Shown here one piece after another: positions 10,332-19,926 of a stretch of DNA of 64,000 bases. Within the stretch, counting starts at the first letter, position 1, and each line of letters opens with the position of its first letter. This DNA comes from Corallochytrium limacisporum (lineage: Eukaryota; Opisthokonta). The notes beneath the pieces are model-generated. The model was not told where the DNA came from and did not search any database. It worked only from the letters and a program-made list of their open reading frames with translations. Where the stretch lies: assembly GCA_002811645.1 (NCBI GenBank), contig PDIP01000001.1, forward strand, positions 139,083 to 203,082. Direction: 5' to 3'. The translations under genes and the position numbers were made by a program.

Positions 10332-13187
10332 TTACTTCTTGGCGGGGAGCATACCCGCCTCTTCCTTGAGGGCCAACAGGATCTGGACCTCTCCCTTGAT
10401 CACAGTGGGATCCGCCTTGGCAGCTTTCAATTCGCGAATTTTGGTGCCCTGGGCCTCAATTTTTTGAGCCAGTTCAGGAGGCACGTTATCGGGAATGACG
10501 GAAGGGGCAGGAGTCTTGCCGTTGGCCTTCTTCTCCTTCTTGCTCGGGTTCTTGACTTGCTTCTGGTCACCGCCCTTTTGCTTCTTCTTGTCATTCTTGC
10601 CTGCACCTGGTAGTTGCGCCTTTAGACCAAGCAAGATCTTCACTTCTGCATCGATGACGTCCTTCTCGGCCTTTTGAGTCTTCAGTTCGCGGACCTTGTT
10701 TCCCTGTGCAGCAATGGCATCTTCCAGAGCCTGGCCCTCCAGCTTTGGGACTTCCGGGGCCTTCTTATCCCCCTCGTTGCCACTGAACTGGTCACGCCAT
10801 TTCTTGACCTCCTCATCTTCGATTTTGCGGAAGAGCAGTTCAGCCTTACCAAGTGCATGTCCGGGAGCCAGGGTGGGCCGGAACACCTTGTCGACGACAA
10901 CCTTCTTGGCGTTAACTTGCTGCAAAATCCTTTCTGCGACAGTGGGCATATATGGCTCTATCAAAGAGCTGAGGGTGTGCACAAGCTGCAGGGCGACGGC
11001 ACAGGTGGTGCCAGCACGCTCCGGGTCGGTCTTGATTGTCTTCCACGGTTCCTGCATCTGCAAGTACTGATTTCCCAGGCGACTGACCGCCATCGCATTT
11101 CGCAGAGCATCGCGCATCTTGACAGTTTCCAGGTTGTCAACGTATGCCGCCAATTCGACGTTGATATGGGCAAAGAGGTTGTACTCCTGCTCACCAACCT
11201 TCATCTCAGGTACCTTGCCATCGAACTTCGACGCCGTGAAGCTAATGGCACGATTCACAAAGTTACCCAAATTGTTCAGCAGCTCGCCGTTGTTGCGGCT
11301 CTGGAAATCACTCCAAGTAAAGGCACTGTCCGCACCCTCGGGGCGGATGGACAGTAGGTAGTACCGAAATACATCAGCGTCCACACCAGTGACTTCAGCA
11401 TCGGTGCCAAACACGCCAATACCACGACTCTTGCTGAACTTAGTGTCTTCGTAATTCAGGTACTCGACGGCATTCAGATGGCTTAATAGGGTCCAGCCGT
11501 CGTTGGTTCCGAGGAGGCACGAGGGGAAAATTACTGAGTGGAACGGTACATTATCCTTGGCCATGAACTGGTATAGCTCAACATTCTCAGGATTCTTCCA
11601 CCACTCTTCCCACTTGTCGGTGTAGTTGGCAGTAATTGAGGGATATCCGATAGGTGCATCGTACCACACATAGAACACCTTGTTCTGAAACTCCTCACCA
11701 ACATCATCAGGCAACGGGGTTCCCCACTTCAAATCGCGAGTAATGCAACGAGGCTGTAGACCCATCTTCAACCACGAGCGAGTAATGGCTTGGGCCGTAG
11801 TGCTCCACTTACCTTCCTCGATGCTCTGATCCAAGAAGGCCTCCAGCTTCTGCTCAATGCTAGGAAGATCTAAGAACAAGTGTTTTGACTGCTGAACCAC
11901 CGGAGCACTTCCACAGATCTTACAGCGAGGCTTGATCAGCTCAGTGGCGTTTAACAGGTTTGAGCACTTATCACATTGATCGCCCCGGGCATCATCATAA
12001 CCGCATTTGGGGCAAGTGCCTTCGACAAAACGGTCAGCGAGAAACTTGTCGTCCTTGAGGCATTTCAGCTGCTCCATTGAGTCTGTGGTCAGATGCCCGT
12101 GTCCACGAAGTTTCTTAAAGATGTCCTGAGCAATCTCGGTCTGCTGTGGCGTGGTCGTGCGTCCGAAAAGAGTAAAGCTGATGTTGAACCAGTCGTAAAC
12201 CTTCTTGTGCAAAGCGTGGTACTTATCACAAATCTCTTGAGGAGTCAGGCCTTCCTGAAGTGCTTTAGTCTCTGTCGCAGTCCCGTACTCATCGGTACCA
12301 CAGATATAAATTGTGTTATAACCGCGGTTGCGGCAGAAGCGTGCGTACACATCGGCACTCAAGACACACCCGATGACGTTACCCAGATGGGGGACATTGT
12401 TGACGTAAGGCAAGGCACTCGTAACCATGACATTGCGGCGACCCTTGACCGGGAGAATTGGATGAACCTCCTCCGGGACAGCAGGAGTAGTGTCCTTGGA
12501 TTCCCAAGCCTTCTTAGCAGCCTCAATCTGTGCCTCATCGACCTTCACGGTCAGGTCGTCAACCTCTGCCTGCTCGACGCCCGCTCCGGGGACTAAACTT
12601 TTGCGCATCAATGCGGCATCATTGAACAGGACGTGGGTTGCGGCCAGGGCAATGGGACCGGACTTGGTTAGCTCGGCGAGGTACGCTGTCACGCCCTTTG
12701 TGAAGTGCTTGTCAATGGTAGCCTTCTTCATGTATGCCTTAGTGGCACGAAGAGTAGAACCCACAATAATGTCAACCACCACAGACCGACCGACTTTAGT
12801 GCTGAGGTACTTCTGTTCAAAATGCTTGACGCACTTTTCCAGAGCGATGCCGTCGTTGTTCACAACCGCCGGCAAAAGTTGGTTTGCTTCCCACACAGAC
12901 CAGTACAGCTGGTCAACAACAGCAGTCATGGTGTGACCCTGCAGTATTGCCATGACCACGGCATTTGCTTCCGTGTACACTTCCTCGCTACCCCCGAGCG
13001 TGGCCTGGAACTTGCTACCTGGTGCGGACACGGGGTTCACATTCACATTGCTGATCTGTCCTCCATCTCTTTCAATGACTGCAGCCAAGACCTTGGCATG
13101 GTCCAGAGATTGATGAGGCTCACCCAAAATATCCAAAGCCACGCTGTGCGGGCTGGCGGCACTCCCACCCTTGTCTTTCTTACCCAT
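10332..13187 (-). CDS. MARS1: Methionyl-tRNA synthetase, cytosolic, with two WHEP domains
   Basis: A 951-aa class I synthetase that charges tRNA-Met in the cytosol. Residues 1 to about 230 form a GST-like N-terminal region, as in animal and yeast MetRS. The catalytic core starts near 249 with RRNVMVTSALPYVNN, the HIGH-type signature PHLGN at 266-270 and TDEYGTATE. A Cys-rich knuckle insert follows (CPKCGYDDARGDQCDKC and CKICG). The KMSKS signature appears as KFSKS at 583-587, followed by the anticodon-binding helical domain. The C-terminus carries two WHEP helix-turn-helix domains (about 821-860 and 904-945), each with an AQGxKxRELK core, joined by a Lys-rich linker. Human MARS1 has one, so the duplication is notable. 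Start is the first ATG. Confidence 0.97.
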   Translation of the reverse strand: MGKKDKGGSAASPHSVALDILGEPHQSLDHAKVLAAVIERDGGQISNVNVNPVSAPGSKFQATLGGSEEVYTEANAVVMAILQGHTMTAVVDQLYWSVWEANQLLPAVVNNDGIALEKCVKHFEQKYLSTKVGRSVVVDIIVGSTLRATKAYMKKATIDKHFTKGVTAYLAELTKSGPIALAATHVLFNDAALMRKSLVPGAGVEQAEVDDLTVKVDEAQIEAAKKAWESKDTTPAVPEEVHPILPVKGRRNVMVTSALPYVNNVPHLGNVIGCVLSADVYARFCRNRGYNTIYICGTDEYGTATETKALQEGLTPQEICDKYHALHKKVYDWFNISFTLFGRTTTPQQTEIAQDIFKKLRGHGHLTTDSMEQLKCLKDDKFLADRFVEGTCPKCGYDDARGDQCDKCSNLLNATELIKPRCKICGSAPVVQQSKHLFLDLPSIEQKLEAFLDQSIEEGKWSTTAQAITRSWLKMGLQPRCITRDLKWGTPLPDDVGEEFQNKVFYVWYDAPIGYPSITANYTDKWEEWWKNPENVELYQFMAKDNVPFHSVIFPSCLLGTNDGWTLLSHLNAVEYLNYEDTKFSKSRGIGVFGTDAEVTGVDADVFRYYLLSIRPEGADSAFTWSDFQSRNNGELLNNLGNFVNRAISFTASKFDGKVPEMKVGEQEYNLFAHINVELAAYVDNLETVKMRDALRNAMAVSRLGNQYLQMQEPWKTIKTDPERAGTTCAVALQLVHTLSSLIEPYMPTVAERILQQVNAKKVVVDKVFRPTLAPGHALGKAELLFRKIEDEEVKKWRDQFSGNEGDKKAPEVPKLEGQALEDAIAAQGNKVRELKTQKAEKDVIDAEVKILLGLKAQLPGAGKNDKKKQKGGDQKQVKNPSKKEKKANGKTPAPSVIPDNVPPELAQKIEAQGTKIRELKAAKADPTVIKGEVQILLALKEEAGMLPAKK

Positions 13188-14054
13188 GGTTAAGCCAGTT
13201 TCCCTTGGGACACGTGCTCCCGGCTATTGATTTCAGTGGACTAGCACTAACTTACGAAGTCTCAACGTTCATGTCACAGTGCGCAATTTCACAATTTGTA
13301 CCCTTCCGCAAAACGCTCGCACAGTATTCAACTCGATGCTCATTAATCTCTCATTTGTCTGCCGATTGTTGGTTTCAAAAACACAAGCTGGCCGTTCGCA
13401 CAGTACGCTCCCGTGCATCCCCTTACCCATCTCCTAGCGAAAAGGTCCGTTTGAGACCCCCCCTTTCGCGGGAGGGGGAGCAAGTGAGGATGCACGCTGC
13501 TTTGCAAGTTCCTCTTTCGGTCCTTTGAGTACTGACGATATGGTAGTGGTTGAACACGCAAGCCACGGACCCGGAGAAACAAAATAACAGGGGCGGATTT
13601 GATAAGGGGAGGAAGTTTGAAAAAAGCCACTGGCAATGGATCAACAATTCGATTGGCTGAGAGGGGAAATAGCCAAGGACGTGAGCACTCCCCCGCCCCG
13701 GGGGGGGNNNNNNNNNNNNNNNNNNNNNNNNNNNNNNNNNNNNNNNNNNNNNNNNNNNNNNNNNNNNNNNNNNNNNNNNNNNNNNNNNNNNNNNGGGGGG
13801 GGAGAAGAAGGTGGGTCCCGAAAGTGGAGCAAGACCACTGTTCTCGTGTTCTCGAAAGTGCGCAGTCGCAAGATGGATGATACTGATAACTTTGCGGCAC
13901 GGTACGGACAAAACATCCATGTTATGGCAACATGATGACAACGTAAAACATCTAACATGAGCATTTTAGCATGATCTATTTGGAAACCATTTGACGCTTT
14001 GTTCTGGAATGTGGTCCGTTTGCTGACGATCATATCTACTATGGTCTCGGTACC
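13188..14054. other. Intergenic region with assembly gap
   Basis: Promoter side of MetRS. It contains C/G-rich tracts at about 13456-13480, a sequencing gap at 13708-13794, and G/C runs on both flanks of the gap. No gene is supported; open frames reported across the gap are artefacts of N translation. A GTAAGT motif on the minus strand at 13252-13257 could be a leader splice donor for MetRS, but I see no good acceptor. Confidence 0.6.
13708..13794. other. Assembly gap (87 N)
   Basis: 87 unknown bases flanked by CCCCGCCCCGGGGGGG on the left and GGGGGGGG on the right. The gap very likely reflects failure to sequence through a long C/G hairpin or G run. Confidence 0.98.
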
Positions 14055-15302
14055 TTACTGCCGAGGCGGCGTATATACACGGCCCGGGTTCTTGTTGTTC
14101 CATTCCTCGTCGAGCCTGGGTCGCTTATTGCACTGCTGCCATGCACCGTACATCTTACAAGCGACCCGTTCCTGGACGTTACGGGTGTGAATGAGACTGG
14201 AGGATACCAGGGGCATACCACCAAAAATATGAGAAAAGAGCTGTACGCAGTCGGATCTGCCCTGTTTGTGTTCAGCTCGTTGGCCAAGGCTCACATTCGA
14301 GACCTCCTCGCTGAGGTCAGTGTTGCGATTGTCACCATAGTCCCTTGGATCCCCTTTCACCAGGAGCGGTGGTTGACCTGTGTGCTTCGATATAAGAAAG
14401 TTCATGGCGATATCCTCACAGTTCATATTGGCATCGATGTGGTCCAGAGCCGCCTGCGGCATATGACAACTATACAATGTTAACCAACTGCTGTCTAGAA
14501 TCATCAGCTTCGTAAGCATCATCGAGTATTGCGTCTTACTGTCCTCATAGACCCATCGATTATTGTCGACAACGTATCGATGATGGCGGGGAAACATTCC
14601 TACCATCTTATTTCTGTTCTGCATCCAGGCCTCAATAGCCGAGTTGAAATCTTCCAGCGGCATCCAGATATCATCGTCCATAACAATCACACACTCTGTC
14701 TTAATCCCTTTATGGGGCAAAAACCGATTATTGAGACTGCCCGTGCTGTACTGAATATGTCGCACATTCTTTGCTGTTGAAACCCGGGCTGGATCCGGCT
14801 TGACCTCCATGTTGTTCCACATTACAATGGCTTCGTGGACGTATTCAGACTTGAGGTAGATTCCTAGTATTTCTCTTAATACGGGAAGGCGTTGCTCATA
14901 GAACTGACTGACTACAATAGTACACTGGTCACTTATTCCTCCTCGTAATGCTCCTTGGTTGCACATGTCTGACTTGGTTCTACCGTTCTGGAAGGGAGAC
15001 GCGAAATATGGGTCTCCAGCAAACTGAAGCCCCATACGCATTAGTCTCTGTTGCTCTTCTGATGGCACCAATGGCTCTGGAACTGTCGTAGTAAGTACTT
15101 CTGCGGGAGTCCTATCAACTGGCGGTCCGTGTCCGAATAATGGAAACATACATCCCAGCAGGTAGGCCACAAAAACCAGTACGATCCTCTGCGGGTTGTT
15201 CCCCCGCGTCAAGCCACTTAAGCCACGCAACCTATGACTTATTGGCTTGTTGTCATCTTTGTACTGGCCAATATTCCCATACCCTCCATAGCGACGATCC
15301 AT
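14055..15302 (-). CDS. Exostosin-like GT64 glycosyltransferase, type II membrane
   Basis: A 415-aa predicted Golgi/ER glycosyltransferase. The ATG at 15302 is used because the only extension is through GTG. A short basic cytosolic tail is followed by a signal-anchor helix (about 38-57), a stem, and a GT64 catalytic domain like that of EXTL2 or the C-terminal half of EXT1/EXT2. Seen: a TIVVSQFYEQR opening strand, a DxD metal/UDP-sugar motif DDD at 209-211 within VIVMDDDIWMP, and NCEDIAMNFL, matching the family's conserved C(E/D)DIAMNF block. In animals these enzymes transfer GlcNAc or GlcA in heparan sulfate synthesis. Here the exostosin GT47 half is absent, so it resembles EXTL2 or plant/protist single-domain GT64 proteins. 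Donor and acceptor cannot be told from sequence. Confidence 0.88.
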   Translation of the reverse strand: MDRRYGGYGNIGQYKDDNKPISHRLRGLSGLTRGNNPQRIVLVFVAYLLGCMFPLFGHGPPVDRTPAEVLTTTVPEPLVPSEEQQRLMRMGLQFAGDPYFASPFQNGRTKSDMCNQGALRGGISDQCTIVVSQFYEQRLPVLREILGIYLKSEYVHEAIVMWNNMEVKPDPARVSTAKNVRHIQYSTGSLNNRFLPHKGIKTECVIVMDDDIWMPLEDFNSAIEAWMQNRNKMVGMFPRHHRYVVDNNRWVYEDSKTQYSMMLTKLMILDSSWLTLYSCHMPQAALDHIDANMNCEDIAMNFLISKHTGQPPLLVKGDPRDYGDNRNTDLSEEVSNVSLGQRAEHKQGRSDCVQLFSHIFGGMPLVSSSLIHTRNVQERVACKMYGAWQQCNKRPRLDEEWNNKNPGRVYTPPRQ

Positions 15303-15834
15303 CTCGGCAAAGCCTCTGACCTGCACACTAAACAGTCTCTGCGCTCGTCGTTGGGGTCGCGTTTACCATTTCCCCCTCCTTGCACAAGCTTAATCACATT
15401 TCTGCCGTCAGTATTCTGTTCGGACAGCAAAGATTCTTCCATTCAAGTAACAAGAAGGTGGCAGGCTACAAATCCATTCGCGCGCACCGGGACCTCGAAC
15501 CGGACTTGGGCTTCACCGTTGGGTCCCTTCCCGCGGTCTGGGTGTACACCCCGTGGCTGATCAATATTTTTGTCCACGGAGTGCCTTTTCTCGCTCGTGT
15601 TCGTCAAAGGCCGAAAAACTTTTGGGTTCCGGAAGGAAAACAACGGCGAGCACAGTGTTCGAGGGAAGGCTCCCCCCCCTTCTGCCAAACAGCCAAACGG
15701 GCCCAGAGAGCGAGAGAGAGGGGGAGGAGGGGGGGTTTATCGGGGGTTTGAAGAGAGCGCCAATTCTCCCCCTCTCTCTCTTCGCAGGACAGTAAGTGGG
15801 GCTTCCCTGTTGTTCTGTTTTAGTTTTTGAAAAA

Positions 15835-15847
15835 GGGGGGGGGGGGG
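15835..15847 (+). repeat. 13-nt G homopolymer
   Basis: Uninterrupted G run in the PSMD3 upstream region, one of the promoter-interval G/C runs of the window. Confidence 0.95.
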
Positions 15848-15962
15848 CCGCGGCGCGTTCGGTCGCGCGGGCCCATGGTTTCGCTGGTAGACCAAGTATC
15901 GGGGCGGCAGGTGACGCCTGGGCTCGTTCAAGGGTCCCCCTTGGCTGTTGTCTGTTTTCACT

Positions 15963-16128
15963 GTAAGTTTTCTGTGCATGTGTGGCGATGGACTTTCTGG
16001 GAGCCGGGGATGCCCACTATGACTGTGCGCTTGAAGGCAATGTGTAGAGTGTTTGGTATACAATGGGTTGCGAATGTGCGCTCTAAGCTTCAAGAAAGAG
16101 ACAACAATGGTAATTCTCCTTCTCTTAG
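15963..16128 (+). other. Candidate 5'-leader intron of PSMD3
   Basis: A consensus GTAAGT donor at 15963 and a pyrimidine-rich TTCTCTTAG acceptor ending at 16128 would define a 166-nt intron 46 bp ahead of the PSMD3 ATG. It is one of only two convincing donor/acceptor pairs I found just ahead of a start codon. Not tested against transcripts. Confidence 0.45.
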
Positions 16129-16174
16129 GACAGTGTGTACCGGGAGGTCTGGTGAACATTGTCAAATCGGAAAG

Positions 16175-17674
16175 ATGGTAGACAAAATGGCAGTCGACCC
16201 CAAGGTCGACGATAAGGAAAAGAAGGATGGAGAAATGGAAGTAGACAAACCTGAAGAGATTCCCGTTGACCCCGAAGCTGAGGTTGTACTGGGCGTACGT
16301 GCACAGCTGAATCTGATAGAAAAGACTGCAGTGAGCAAGGAGCTCCGCTTTTTGGTGCGTAGTTTGAGATACTTCCCAAAGTATGCAACCAAACTAAACC
16401 CAGCAATTTTGCGTGGTATCGTTGAATACAGTACTCCTGCCGGTAGTGACATTCGGGAATATGTTAAGAAGCAGGTCGGCGACGGCGAGGCCAAGGCTCC
16501 GAACGAGAAGGAGAAGGCAGGCACCGCTGCCATCAGCAAGGTTAGCCAAATCTCTCCGGAGGTTGATATTTACATCCGCATCCTGATTATTGCCTACTTC
16601 CTCCGGGTAAAGGAAGACGTGGCAAAGGCAATGGAAATTGCGGAGGAAACCACCTCACGGGCTCTGTCCCAAAACCGCCGTACTCTGGACCCCCTCACTG
16701 CAAAGGTCTTTTACCAGCTCTTCCGCACTTACGAGCTTAGTAATCGCCTCCCGGAACTGCGTCCCCGCCTGCACAGATGGCTTCGCACGGCGACACTGCA
16801 CCAGGACGTGCATAGTCAGGCCATGCTAATTAACCTGCTGCTCCGGGACTACACCCTGAGCTCGCTGTACGGTCAGGCACAGAAGCTCATTGCTAGGGCA
16901 AATTTCCCTGAAAAGGTCCCCAATAACCAGTGGAGCCGATACCTGTACTACATGGGCCGCACGGCTGCCGTGCAGTTGGACTACACCGATGCAAAGGCAC
17001 ATCTCACGCAGTCTATTCGGAAGGCTCCACAGCATACTGCCATCGGCTTCCACCAGACGGTACAAAAGCTGGCCATAATCGTGGACCTGCTGTTGGGAGA
17101 GATCCCAGCTCGGTCTTTGTTCCGCCAGCCGAAACTTAAAAAGGCCTTAGCACCATACCTTGAGTTGACCCAGGCCGTCCGGGTTGGTGATCTGACTGCC
17201 TTTGCCAAGTGTCTCGAGACCCATGGAGACAAGTTTAAGGCGGACAAGAACTACCTTCTCATCCTGCGTCTTCGGCACAATGTCATCAAGATGGGTATCA
17301 AGAACCTTAACATGTCCTACAGCCGCATCGCTCTCTCCGATGTCGCAAAGCGTCTCGGCCTTGACGATGCCCAGGATGCGCGGTATATTGTTGCCAAGGC
17401 CATCCGTGATGGTGTCGTCAATGCCGGCCTGGACCACGCCGAGGGCACCATGAAGTCCAACGAGTTCATCAACGTTTACTCAACATCTGATCCTCAGGTC
17501 ATGTTCAACGAACGAATCAAGTTCTGCTTAAACCTGCATAATGAGAGCGTGAAGGCAATGCGCTATCCTCCCGATGCCCATCGGGGGGACCCCAAGGGCC
17601 TGGAAGAGCGCAAGATGCGTGAACAGCTCGAAAAGGAACTTGCTGAAGAGTTGAGCGGCAACGATGAGTTCTAA
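16175..17674 (+). CDS. PSMD3: 26S proteasome regulatory subunit RPN3/PSMD3
   Basis: A 499-aa non-ATPase lid subunit of the 19S regulatory particle, one of the PCI-domain subunits that form the lid horseshoe. The ATG at 16175 (a second lies at 16187) gives an acidic, Lys-rich leader, then the RPN3-typical helical repeats (RFLVRSLRYFPKYATKLNP, RLRHNVIKMGIKNLNMSYSRI), a PCI winged helix (about 330-440, SRIALSDVAKRLGLDDAQDARYI) and a C-terminal tail ending in acidic helices. Length is close to the human 534 aa. The frame is open further upstream, but those residues look non-conserved. It forms a convergent pair with the enhancer-of-polycomb gene (187 bp between stops). Proteasome identity is secure; the exact start is less so. 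Confidence 0.96.
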   Translation: MVDKMAVDPKVDDKEKKDGEMEVDKPEEIPVDPEAEVVLGVRAQLNLIEKTAVSKELRFLVRSLRYFPKYATKLNPAILRGIVEYSTPAGSDIREYVKKQVGDGEAKAPNEKEKAGTAAISKVSQISPEVDIYIRILIIAYFLRVKEDVAKAMEIAEETTSRALSQNRRTLDPLTAKVFYQLFRTYELSNRLPELRPRLHRWLRTATLHQDVHSQAMLINLLLRDYTLSSLYGQAQKLIARANFPEKVPNNQWSRYLYYMGRTAAVQLDYTDAKAHLTQSIRKAPQHTAIGFHQTVQKLAIIVDLLLGEIPARSLFRQPKLKKALAPYLELTQAVRVGDLTAFAKCLETHGDKFKADKNYLLILRLRHNVIKMGIKNLNMSYSRIALSDVAKRLGLDDAQDARYIVAKAIRDGVVNAGLDHAEGTMKSNEFINVYSTSDPQVMFNERIKFCLNLHNESVKAMRYPPDAHRGDPKGLEERKMREQLEKELAEELSGNDEF

Positions 17675-17861
17675 ACCATTGACTGTATGATGAAGAAAGA
17701 ACATAGTATTTCCAGCACTGATACAATACGACGATGTGATATGTTTTCATTGTTTTCTGATGGTGGTTTGTTTTCGAATATGCTTGTCTTGCAGACACTC
17801 GCGGCCTGTGTTGCCTTACCAGAGGCACATACAGCTTCGCGCAGAGCTCTCGTGAACCAGC

Positions 17862-19325
17862 TCACAGGCTCATGACGAATTCCCACTGTGGAATAGAAAT
17901 AGTCATTGGCGGACGGGTGATTGGGGGTTGTGCATGGATGAGCTCCACAACTTCCTGGCGGCGCTCCTCATCAAAGTCCAGAGCACTGCCGTTCAGGGCA
18001 CCTAGAGGACCACGGGACACCACACTTGCAATTCCTTCAAAGCAAATCTCGTCTTGGTCGTGCGTGGCATGACCACGGTCGATCCAAATCCTACCGCCAC
18101 GACCGATACGCCTTCTGGCAAAGCCGAGATTTTTGCGTGCAGACCCATTGGTGCCATTGCTATTACCCACAGGCCAGAAGTACTGCGATGGCTTGGTCGT
18201 TCGGCGGACGCCGACATTGGTGGGCATAAAATACTGACCCTTTGGCTGCTTCTTGAAGGCATGGCTGCTCTGGAAATCGTCGGCGTAGGCGATGGCCCGC
18301 TGCTCTTCGACGGGCTCCACTGGGATAATCGACGCCGCAGCGGCCGCATCGGCCTTGGCCGCCGCTGCCTCCAAGGCAGCCTCGGCCTTGTCCAATTTCT
18401 TCTTTTTCTTTGCAGCCTTCGATCCCTTGATGTCCTCTTCCGCAGGTTTCTTCTCGGTCCAATCGTTGAGCTGGAACCGTCTTTCGAATATCTCTACAGC
18501 AAGCTGGGTCCTCTTCAGCTTTGTTTGTTCACGGTCCTTCATGGCACTGACAAGATCTTTGAGACGTTCAAAGTCGCGCTGCAAGCGAATGATCTTTTCA
18601 TAGTTGATCTCGTCCCGCTGACGATTCTTGCGAGTCTGAATACGTTCACTGCGCCTACGGAACGCTACGTACGGATCATTAGCGCTGGCCGCGCTGTTCG
18701 CAGTGTGCTTTTCTGTCTTAATGCGGGGGCGGACCGGATGGGCGAGTTTCTTGCGTTTGGCGAGCCAATACTCAAAAACTGCTTTCGCCACATTGTCGTG
18801 TGCTTGATCAGGCTCCATACTATTGCGCATTTCCTGAAAACTGGCAGTCCGCTGATCGAAGGGATAGATGCGCTCGAGAAGGTCAATAAGTTCTTCGAAC
18901 TTCTCAATGCTGAGTTGGTAGTCTGCATTACCTCGTTGCTTGTTGAACTTCGTGATCCATTCTTCATCATCATCATCAATGTCATACAGAGGCTGCTCCT
19001 TGTCTAATAGCCGATCAGCAACCCGAATGTAGTGCTTTGGCTGAGTGAATGATGTCTTGTACATCGTCTCATAGTAGTCTACGGTCTTCTTCACATCGGG
19101 AGTAGGAATGACTGTCTTTTTGGCTTTACCCAGGGCCTGCTGAGAGCTAATTGCAGCCTGCAAGTGGTGCTCTTCTTCTTCCTCTTTTTCCATACCCGTG
19201 GGCAGTTGAGGCACTGCCCGGCTAATGTTGGCAGATTCATCGAGGTCAGGAAGCTGACTGAGTTTGTAAATGGGCAAGGGCCTGGTATATTCCAGGGTTC
19301 TTGCCCTGAAGCTGAGCTTCGACAT
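17862..19325 (-). CDS. EPC1: Enhancer of polycomb (EPL1/EPC) NuA4 subunit
   Basis: A 487-aa chromatin protein. EPL1/EPC scaffolds the ESA1/TIP60 acetyltransferase module of NuA4. Seen: the N-terminal EPcA region (MSKLSFRARTLEYTRPLPIY start), the block around YDIDDDDEEWITKFN, a charged helical stretch with IRLQRDFERLKDLVSAMKDREQ (about 240-290), and an FARRRIGRGGRIWIDR motif near 430 that matches the conserved C-terminal EPC arginine/glycine block. The middle has an Ala/Lys-rich low-complexity helix. Fungal and animal homologues are often longer (about 800 aa), so the C-terminal Gln-rich tail is absent here. Start is the first ATG. Confidence 0.95.
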   Translation of the reverse strand: MSKLSFRARTLEYTRPLPIYKLSQLPDLDESANISRAVPQLPTGMEKEEEEEHHLQAAISSQQALGKAKKTVIPTPDVKKTVDYYETMYKTSFTQPKHYIRVADRLLDKEQPLYDIDDDDEEWITKFNKQRGNADYQLSIEKFEELIDLLERIYPFDQRTASFQEMRNSMEPDQAHDNVAKAVFEYWLAKRKKLAHPVRPRIKTEKHTANSAASANDPYVAFRRRSERIQTRKNRQRDEINYEKIIRLQRDFERLKDLVSAMKDREQTKLKRTQLAVEIFERRFQLNDWTEKKPAEEDIKGSKAAKKKKKLDKAEAALEAAAAKADAAAAASIIPVEPVEEQRAIAYADDFQSSHAFKKQPKGQYFMPTNVGVRRTTKPSQYFWPVGNSNGTNGSARKNLGFARRRIGRGGRIWIDRGHATHDQDEICFEGIASVVSRGPLGALNGSALDFDEERRQEVVELIHAQPPITRPPMTISIPQWEFVMSL

Positions 19326-19926
19326 TTCTGCGTACTATTTTGTCGGTCCGCTGCTGCCTGATTCAAGTATCCATTATTCCGAGTTTTGACCGAGTCCCTA
19401 AAATACTAGACTATTATTCGCTAAATCTGTCACAGTGCACATGACAAGACATCGACCCAAACAGAGTCTGTCACGAACATTTACCTTATACCTGATTAAA
19501 CATCAACATAATTTATCCATAGAAATGAGATCATAACTATTTCACACCATGAAAATTTCTGAACAAGGTACGCAGTCAGCGCAAACGATAGACCGGTGCA
19601 TTTATTGTTTACAACTAAGAAGCAATCTTCGATGTTGATGACTTAGGGACCGAAATCGGCTACTTTGCCATAGTTTCCGATACTGAACGGGGACCCCCTC
19701 CCCCCCCTCCCAAATCTTTCCCGCTCACTTCAAAAGGGATCCAAAACACTTGACACCCCATATGCCGTCGGTAGGCAATTGGATTCAATCAAATAAAATC
19801 AAAAACAGGGGTCCAGTAGTTTAATAGCATATTTCCATGGTGATCGAATTAAGATCAAAAGCAAAAATATATATACTGAAATTGCTATGTGATTTATGTA
19901 TACTTTCAATAAAATCCGATTCCTAA
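19326..19926. other. Intergenic region, promoter side of EPC
   Basis: 601 bp between two minus-strand genes. It contains a CCCCCTCCCCCCCC tract near 19694-19707 and AT-rich sequence toward the LRR gene's 3' end, including a short TA run near 19866-19875. No gene is seen. Confidence 0.6.

Larger units (their letters stand above)
15303..16174. other. Divergent intergenic region GT64/PSMD3
   Basis: Holds the two promoters and the PSMD3 leader. It includes C/G runs near 15669-15676 and 15721-15735, a 13-nt G run at 15835-15847, and a candidate leader intron at 15963-16128. The PSMD3 frame stays open upstream to about 15827 with several in-frame ATGs (for example 15875), but the encoded residues look non-conserved and biased. 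Confidence 0.6.

Noticed and set aside
13599-13941. Open frames spanning the first N gap
   Set aside because: Their middle is translated N; no real coding evidence on either side.
15478-15500. B-box-like GGTTCGAGGTC on the minus strand
   Set aside because: The flanking bases do not form a T-arm stem and no A box is found.
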